Below are positions 59,942 to 64,000 of a DNA stretch of 64,000 nt, in pieces. The notes under the pieces are model-generated. The model searched no databases and was not told where the DNA came from. It saw nothing but the letters and a program-made list of their open reading frames with translations. The stretch covers positions 1 to 64,000 of the forward strand of contig JBGTBQ010000470.1 of the NCBI GenBank assembly GCA_041749275.1, given 5' to 3'. The translations under genes and the position numbers were made by a program. Position 1 is the stretch's first letter. Every line of letters starts with the position of its first letter. The stretch comes from JBGTBQ01 sp041749275 (GTDB lineage: Bacteria > Acidobacteriota > Blastocatellia > Pyrinomonadales > Pyrinomonadaceae).

Positions 59942-60409
59942 TCAGCAGGCGGGATAGCCAAAGGTGACGGTGTAATCAGGCGTCAACTTTTCCAGCAGCG
60001 GCTCACCATCAACTTCGAGCCAAGCGTGTCCGTCGAGCGCCCCGGACTCCTTTTTTCTCACACCGAAGACCACGCGTGACTCGATGCCACTCAACGCAAG
60101 ATAGCGATAGAGCACCGGGGCGCGTTTCCAGCAGGTTGGCGTGTAGAGCCAGAAATCGGTTGCGAGTAAGAGGTCAATGAGCCGTGAGAGTTTTAGTTTG
60201 ACCTCCGCGGGATCGCTGACGGGGCGACGACGGCGGAGGGGCGTGATGATCGCCATCGCTTTCTCAAAAGGCAGTAAGTTCAAGAGCAGCGAAGTGACGG
60301 CGACCCATGCGGCCATGCGGAGCAGGAGGAGGCTGGAGAGAGGCTCGCGAAAGGTGAACCGCGCGGCCTGAGTTAGTTGTCGCCAAATGCTTCGGGCTTG
60401 AAAACTCAT
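59942..60409 (-). CDS. lasso-B2-like transglutaminase-fold peptidase
   Basis: 155 aa from ATG 60409 (a TTG three codons earlier is in frame). It has the transglutaminase-like Cys-His layout of lasso-peptide leader peptidases (TPTCWKRAPVLYRYLALSG, then DGHAWLEVDGEPL and TPDYTVTFGYP), with one hydrophobic N-terminal segment. It would cut off the leader, with the PqqD-like protein as its partner. It is on the opposite strand, convergent with the HTTM-DCC gene, at the very end of the cluster. Confidence 0.85.
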   Translation of the reverse strand: MSFQARSIWRQLTQAARFTFREPLSSLLLLRMAAWVAVTSLLLNLLPFEKAMAIITPLRRRRPVSDPAEVKLKLSRLIDLLLATDFWLYTPTCWKRAPVLYRYLALSGIESRVVFGVRKKESGALDGHAWLEVDGEPLLEKLTPDYTVTFGYPAC

Positions 60410-60474
60410 CTCAAACAAACGAATTACACTGCGCCGCCCCGCCGCGATTTGTTAACATCGGCGCGAGAATAAAG

Positions 60475-61104
60475 ATGCTCATCCACGATGGACGGAAAGC
60501 GCATGAGCGCGCCGCACGCACTATCAGCCGAGGAGGCGTCATCGGCTTTCGCACCGACACATTTTACGGCCTCGGAGTTGACCCTTTCAACCATGAAGCA
60601 CTCGACGCTCTGAACGACTTGAAGGGGCGGGAAGGTAAGCCCATCCTCGTTCTGGTGAGTAGCGTGGATGCCGCATCGCGCTTGATTGACACGCATTCGC
60701 CGCTGTTCGGAGCGGTGTGCGCGAGGCATTGGCCGGGCGCCCTCACGCTGGTTTGCAAAGCGCGCCCGGAAGTGCCTGAAGCGCTGACGGCGGGGACGGG
60801 AACGGTCGGTGTGCGTCTCCCGGACGATGCGAGTGTGACTGCACTGGTGCGCGCGTGCGGCGGCGCGTTAACCGCAACGAGCGCTAATCCGGCTGGCGCG
60901 CCGCCCGCGCGGTGTGCCGCTGAAGTGGAGCACTATTTTCAGGAGCGGCTCGACTTAATCATAGATGGCGGGGCGTGTCGAGCCGAGCAGCCTTCGACGG
61001 TGCTCGACATCGAAAGCGACCCGCCTTCGATGATCCGCGAGGGCGTCGTGCCCCGGCACGAATTAGCCGCTACTTTTAAAGAACTGGGCATAGCACTCGC
61101 CTGA
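60475..61104 (+). CDS. tsaC: L-threonylcarbamoyladenylate synthase (TsaC/Sua5/YrdC)
   Basis: 209 aa. GGVIGFRTDTFYGLGVDP and KGREGKPILVLV, then ALTATSANPAGAPPA, are the YrdC-family signature. It makes threonylcarbamoyl-AMP for the t6A37 tRNA modification. The length matches the short single-domain form. It diverges from the lasso-B2-like gene with 65 bases between them. Confidence 0.94.
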   Translation: MLIHDGRKAHERAARTISRGGVIGFRTDTFYGLGVDPFNHEALDALNDLKGREGKPILVLVSSVDAASRLIDTHSPLFGAVCARHWPGALTLVCKARPEVPEALTAGTGTVGVRLPDDASVTALVRACGGALTATSANPAGAPPARCAAEVEHYFQERLDLIIDGGACRAEQPSTVLDIESDPPSMIREGVVPRHELAATFKELGIALA

Positions 61105-61142
61105 AACGCACGTATCCGCGGGAAGTTTGCCGGCACGTCTCA

Positions 61143-62804
61143 TCACTTCTCAATAGTAACGAGTCTCAGGAAGCTGAAATCGTTACTCGCGTCAATTTTT
61201 ATGTTCCCGACGTTCTTCCGCGCGATAACCATCACGTCCGGATACCAGAGCGGCAGCATCGGTAAATCGCGGCTGACGATCTCCTGCGCCTGTGTATAGA
61301 GCGTTCTCGCTTTTTCACGGTCGAAAGTGCCGATGGCTTCGGAGAGGATGCGGTCAAGCTCCGGGTTGCGATAGCGTTGGCGGTTGCGACCATTCGCGCG
61401 GCTGGCCGACGGTATCTCGCTGGAGTGGAAGAGGTCATAGAGAAAAATCGGGTCTTGATTGCCGCCGACCCAACGGAGTGTGCTCATCTGGAACTGACCT
61501 TTGCTCAACTGGTCAATGAGCGTCGGCGTCTCGAAGGTCTCAATCTGGGCGGGGATGCCGATGGCCTTCAACGCATTTTGAATCACACCGGCATACTGGC
61601 TGACGGCGGAGTTGCCCGCCGAAATCTTCAACACAACAGGCTTGTCGAAACGCGCGCCCGGCCCGTCGCCGTCCGGGTCGCGGAAACCGGCTTCATCGAG
61701 TAACTGCTTGGCGCGGGCGGGGTCGTAGTTATAGACCTGACCGGGGATGTACGCCCAAGACTCTTGCGGGAGGATGGAGTGTGCGACGCGGGCTTGTCCC
61801 AGCATCAGTTCGCGGACGATGCCTTCGCGGTCAATGGCGTGTGCGATGGCCTGGCGCACCTTGACGTTGTTGAGCGGGGGCTGCTCAACGTTGAAGCCGA
61901 GATAGACGATGTTCGCGCCGGGGAACCTTTCGACTTTGAGATTCGGGTCGCTGGAGAAGAACTTGTAAGTGTCGGGCGTGATGTTGGCGGCGCCGCTCAC
62001 GAGGTCGAGGCGACCGCTCTGCAACTCGGCCTGAAGCGTGTTCGCATCGAGAATCGTGCGGACGCGCAGTTCCTTAATGTTCGGCGCGCCCTGCCAGTAT
62101 TTATCGAATGCCTTCAGGTCTACGAACTTTTGCGATTCTTCATGCCGGACGAACTGGAACGGGCCAGAGCCGACCGGGTTCTGTTTCTGCGTGTCGGCGC
62201 TGCCTTGCGGGATGACGGGCAGTGAGACGAGATTGGGCAGGAGCTGGAGCCACGGCTTACGGAGGCGGATTACCAGCGTGCTCGGGTCGGGCGTCTCGAT
62301 GGAGGTGATATAAAGTTGGGCGCCGGCGGGGTTTCCTTGAGCGCTATCTCCGACGGTGGGGTTGCTGCTCGCCTTACCCGTGGTCGCGCCCCCGGCGGGA
62401 GCAGGCTCGAAAAATGGCGCCTTCTTTTTCTTGTTCGATGAGAAGAGAGCTTCGAGCGTGTACTTCGCGTCGGCGGAGGTCAGCGGTTTACCGTCGTGAA
62501 AGGTGACGCCTTCGGGCAGCGTGAAAGTCGTCGTCAAGCCATCCGGGGAAACGGAGATGTTCGACGCGAGGTCGCCGACGTAATCGAATTTTTCATTCTT
62601 TCGCACCAGCGAGTTGAACATGAGTTGGCGGAGGCGTTCGCTGGCGGCGTCCGTGCTGTCGAGCGGGTCGAAGGTGGAGGGGTCTGTATCAAGCATGGTG
62701 ACGAACGGTTCGCCCGTGTGGTCACTCCCTCCGCCGCATCCCGACAGCAGGACGAGAAGGATGGTTGTCAAAAGGGCGCCGACAGCTCGCCGAGTGCTCA
62801 TCAA
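61143..62804 (-). CDS. oligopeptide ABC-transporter substrate-binding lipoprotein (SBP_bac_5)
   Basis: 553 aa with lipobox VLLSGC. The family 5 pattern includes DPSTFDPLDSTDAASERLRQLMFNSLVRK, AQGNPAGAQLYI and KVRQAIAHAIDREGIVREL, and a Tyr/Trp-rich C-terminal peptide-binding lobe. It would capture oligopeptides in the periplasm. No permease or ATPase genes are beside it. It overlaps NagZ by four bases and shares its transcript; together they suggest peptidoglycan-fragment recycling. Confidence 0.88.
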   Translation of the reverse strand: MMSTRRAVGALLTTILLVLLSGCGGGSDHTGEPFVTMLDTDPSTFDPLDSTDAASERLRQLMFNSLVRKNEKFDYVGDLASNISVSPDGLTTTFTLPEGVTFHDGKPLTSADAKYTLEALFSSNKKKKAPFFEPAPAGGATTGKASSNPTVGDSAQGNPAGAQLYITSIETPDPSTLVIRLRKPWLQLLPNLVSLPVIPQGSADTQKQNPVGSGPFQFVRHEESQKFVDLKAFDKYWQGAPNIKELRVRTILDANTLQAELQSGRLDLVSGAANITPDTYKFFSSDPNLKVERFPGANIVYLGFNVEQPPLNNVKVRQAIAHAIDREGIVRELMLGQARVAHSILPQESWAYIPGQVYNYDPARAKQLLDEAGFRDPDGDGPGARFDKPVVLKISAGNSAVSQYAGVIQNALKAIGIPAQIETFETPTLIDQLSKGQFQMSTLRWVGGNQDPIFLYDLFHSSEIPSASRANGRNRQRYRNPELDRILSEAIGTFDREKARTLYTQAQEIVSRDLPMLPLWYPDVMVIARKNVGNIKIDASNDFSFLRLVTIEK

Positions 62805-63946
62805 GATTTGCCTCCGTAAACATAATTGAGTTTGTCGTTGAGTTCGGCGACCTGCAAAGAAAGTTCGCCGAAGCGTTTCAGATCGAAGGGGAGGGGCGGC
62901 TGCGCCAGTGTTTTGAAGGCGGCGATGCGTTTGAGAGATGCCTCGATTCGTTCGCCGTTGAGAATGCCTTCGCGTGCGGCGCTGAGGAGAGCGTCGTAGC
63001 CGCGCCGGATCAATTCCGGTCGAGCGCAGATGAGGAGCATGTCCTCGCCGGCCTCGATGGCGCGCAGCGCAGTGTCTTCGATCTCTCTATGTTTCGCAAT
63101 CGCGCCCATCTCAAGGTCATCCGTCAAGACCAGACCATCGTATCCCAGTTCATCACGCAAAAGGCTCGTCACGATATGTGGATTGATCGAAGCGGGGACG
63201 AGCCGGCCCCCAGCGAAGCCGCGGTGGATGTCAATATTGGGGAATCCACCATGACTGACCATGACCGCGCGCACCATGTTGTCCTCGCGCTGGAAAAGCT
63301 CGATGTACGGAGCGAGGTCTTGCGCTAACAGATCGTCATGCGACAACGGAATGACGGGCATCTCATCGTGCGAGTCTACCTCGCCCGCTCCGATGCCCGG
63401 AAAGTGCTTGGCGCAGCCGAGGCAGCCCGCGCCCTGTAGTCCGCGCAGGTAGACCATCGTATAGCCAAGCACCTCACCGGGCGACCGCCCGAAGGAGCGC
63501 GAGTAGAGGCCGTTCGACAGCAGGTCGCGGTCGTCGGTCATAATTGAGAGGACGGGCGCAAAGTTCATGTTGAAGCCGAGCAGTCGCAGCACCTCGCCCG
63601 TGATGCTCCCGTGGGCGCGAGCGCCGGCGAGGTCGCCGTGTTGGCGTATGACGCGAGCGGCAGGCATCGGCGTGAAGATTTTGCGGAGGCGGTCAACGAG
63701 GCCGCCTTCTTGGTCAATACCCAGCAGCGGCGCGGTGGGCAACATCTCGCGCACGCCGTCGAGCAGACCGCGAAGCTGAACGGGCGAGGCGACGTTGCGA
63801 CCGAAGATGATGACCCCGCCCGGCTTGACGTAATCCAACAGTTCACGCGTCGCGTCGTCGAGTTCGGTCCCCGGGAGTCCGATGTAAAGGAGTTGGCCGA
63901 TCTGTTGTTCGAGGGGGAGGGAAAGAAGGTTGTCGTGGTCTGTCAT
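62801..63946 (-). CDS. nagZ: beta-N-acetylhexosaminidase NagZ (GH3)
   Basis: 381 aa from ATG 63946. GH3 motifs visible are GIDQEGG, KHFPGIGAGEVDSHDEMP (with the D-S-H catalytic dyad) and GLVLTDDLEMGAI, which holds the nucleophile Asp. It cleaves GlcNAc from recycled muropeptides. It is upstream of the substrate-binding protein on the minus strand, with a four-base overlap. The family's usual length is about 340 aa; the extra lies at the C-terminus. Confidence 0.94.
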   Translation of the reverse strand: MTDHDNLLSLPLEQQIGQLLYIGLPGTELDDATRELLDYVKPGGVIIFGRNVASPVQLRGLLDGVREMLPTAPLLGIDQEGGLVDRLRKIFTPMPAARVIRQHGDLAGARAHGSITGEVLRLLGFNMNFAPVLSIMTDDRDLLSNGLYSRSFGRSPGEVLGYTMVYLRGLQGAGCLGCAKHFPGIGAGEVDSHDEMPVIPLSHDDLLAQDLAPYIELFQREDNMVRAVMVSHGGFPNIDIHRGFAGGRLVPASINPHIVTSLLRDELGYDGLVLTDDLEMGAIAKHREIEDTALRAIEAGEDMLLICARPELIRRGYDALLSAAREGILNGERIEASLKRIAAFKTLAQPPLPFDLKRFGELSLQVAELNDKLNYVYGGKS

Positions 63947-64000
63947 GTAAAGGGCCGCGTAGTCTCTGCAATGGAACAAAAGGGTGAGTCAACTCCGCAC

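Noticed and set aside
51449..60409. Plain lasso-peptide cluster
   Set aside because: B1-, B2-, kinase- and nucleotidyltransferase-like genes fit, but there is no asparagine-synthetase-like cyclase, and the precursors lack the usual lasso leader pattern (Tyr-x2-Pro-x-Leu-x3-Gly) and the Thr before a Gly/Ala/Ser core start.

Overview
The window looks like a chromosomal segment of an Acidobacteriota member, most likely class Blastocatellia (Pyrinomonas-like). This rests on high-GC codon use, a fused quinol-oxidase/cytochrome-oxidase gene block with a giant multihaem cytochrome, Asn/Ser/Met-rich lipoproteins, the rpoZ-gmk-yicC order and abundant intergenic palindromes. It is inferred from family knowledge, not from a database search. 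No rRNA, tRNA, CRISPR array or prophage was seen.

Layout. 0-0.5 kb: a scarred edge with a truncated glutaredoxin-like gene, a possible insertion-sequence start and a coding remnant. 0.5-16.7 kb: a long + strand respiratory block (Rieske protein, split b6f-type cytochrome b, 8-haem cytochrome c, blue-copper-like lipoprotein, haem O synthase, cytochrome oxidase subunits II, I, III, III and IV, then small assembly and accessory genes including a DUF420 protein). It encodes a complete quinol-to-oxygen electron path. 16.7-26.5 kb: ferredoxin, stress-type glycine-zipper protein, M14 peptidase, FtsH, a winged-helix/nuclease-like protein and MutS. 26.5-32 kb (- strand): pyruvate dehydrogenase E2, E1beta and E1alpha, and a GAF-diguanylate cyclase with a degenerate GGDEF motif. 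32-42 kb: low-complexity lipoprotein, DUF255 thioredoxin-fold protein, ETF-quinone oxidoreductase, rpoZ-gmk-yicC and an MsbA-like exporter. 42-50.5 kb: OmpR-type regulator with a beta-propeller protein, an OmpA/coiled-coil protein, and a histidine kinase/NtrC-type pair. 50.5-60.4 kb: O-methyltransferase, a broken APS kinase and then a ribosomally synthesised peptide (RiPP) cluster. 60.4-64 kb: threonylcarbamoyl-AMP synthase, an oligopeptide-binding lipoprotein and NagZ.

The most novel region is 51.4-60.4 kb. Two adjacent tiny genes (61 and 60 aa, both TTG starts with identical Shine-Dalgarno spacing) have unrelated leaders but an identical 26-residue C-terminal core. A third, decayed copy follows. 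Around them lie a nucleotidyltransferase, an STN-domain secreted protein, an HPr-kinase-like kinase, a radical SAM enzyme, a sulfotransferase-like protein, a PqqD-like recognition element, a one-TM protein overlapping an HTTM-DCC fusion, and, on the opposite strand, a lasso-B2-type transglutaminase-fold protease. This is the lasso-peptide tailoring toolkit (B1, B2, kinase, nucleotidyltransferase) without the asparagine-synthetase-like lasso cyclase, and with a radical SAM enzyme and an HTTM protein instead. I do not recognise it as a described RiPP class.

A second theme is intergenic structure: perfect or near-perfect long inverted repeats (24+24 bp at 30.5 kb, 27+27 at 13.6 kb, 31+31 at 18.4 kb, 28+28 at 46.6 kb) and short AGCT-, CAGT- or GATAAAG-type repeats, some of which run into and form the last codons of genes.
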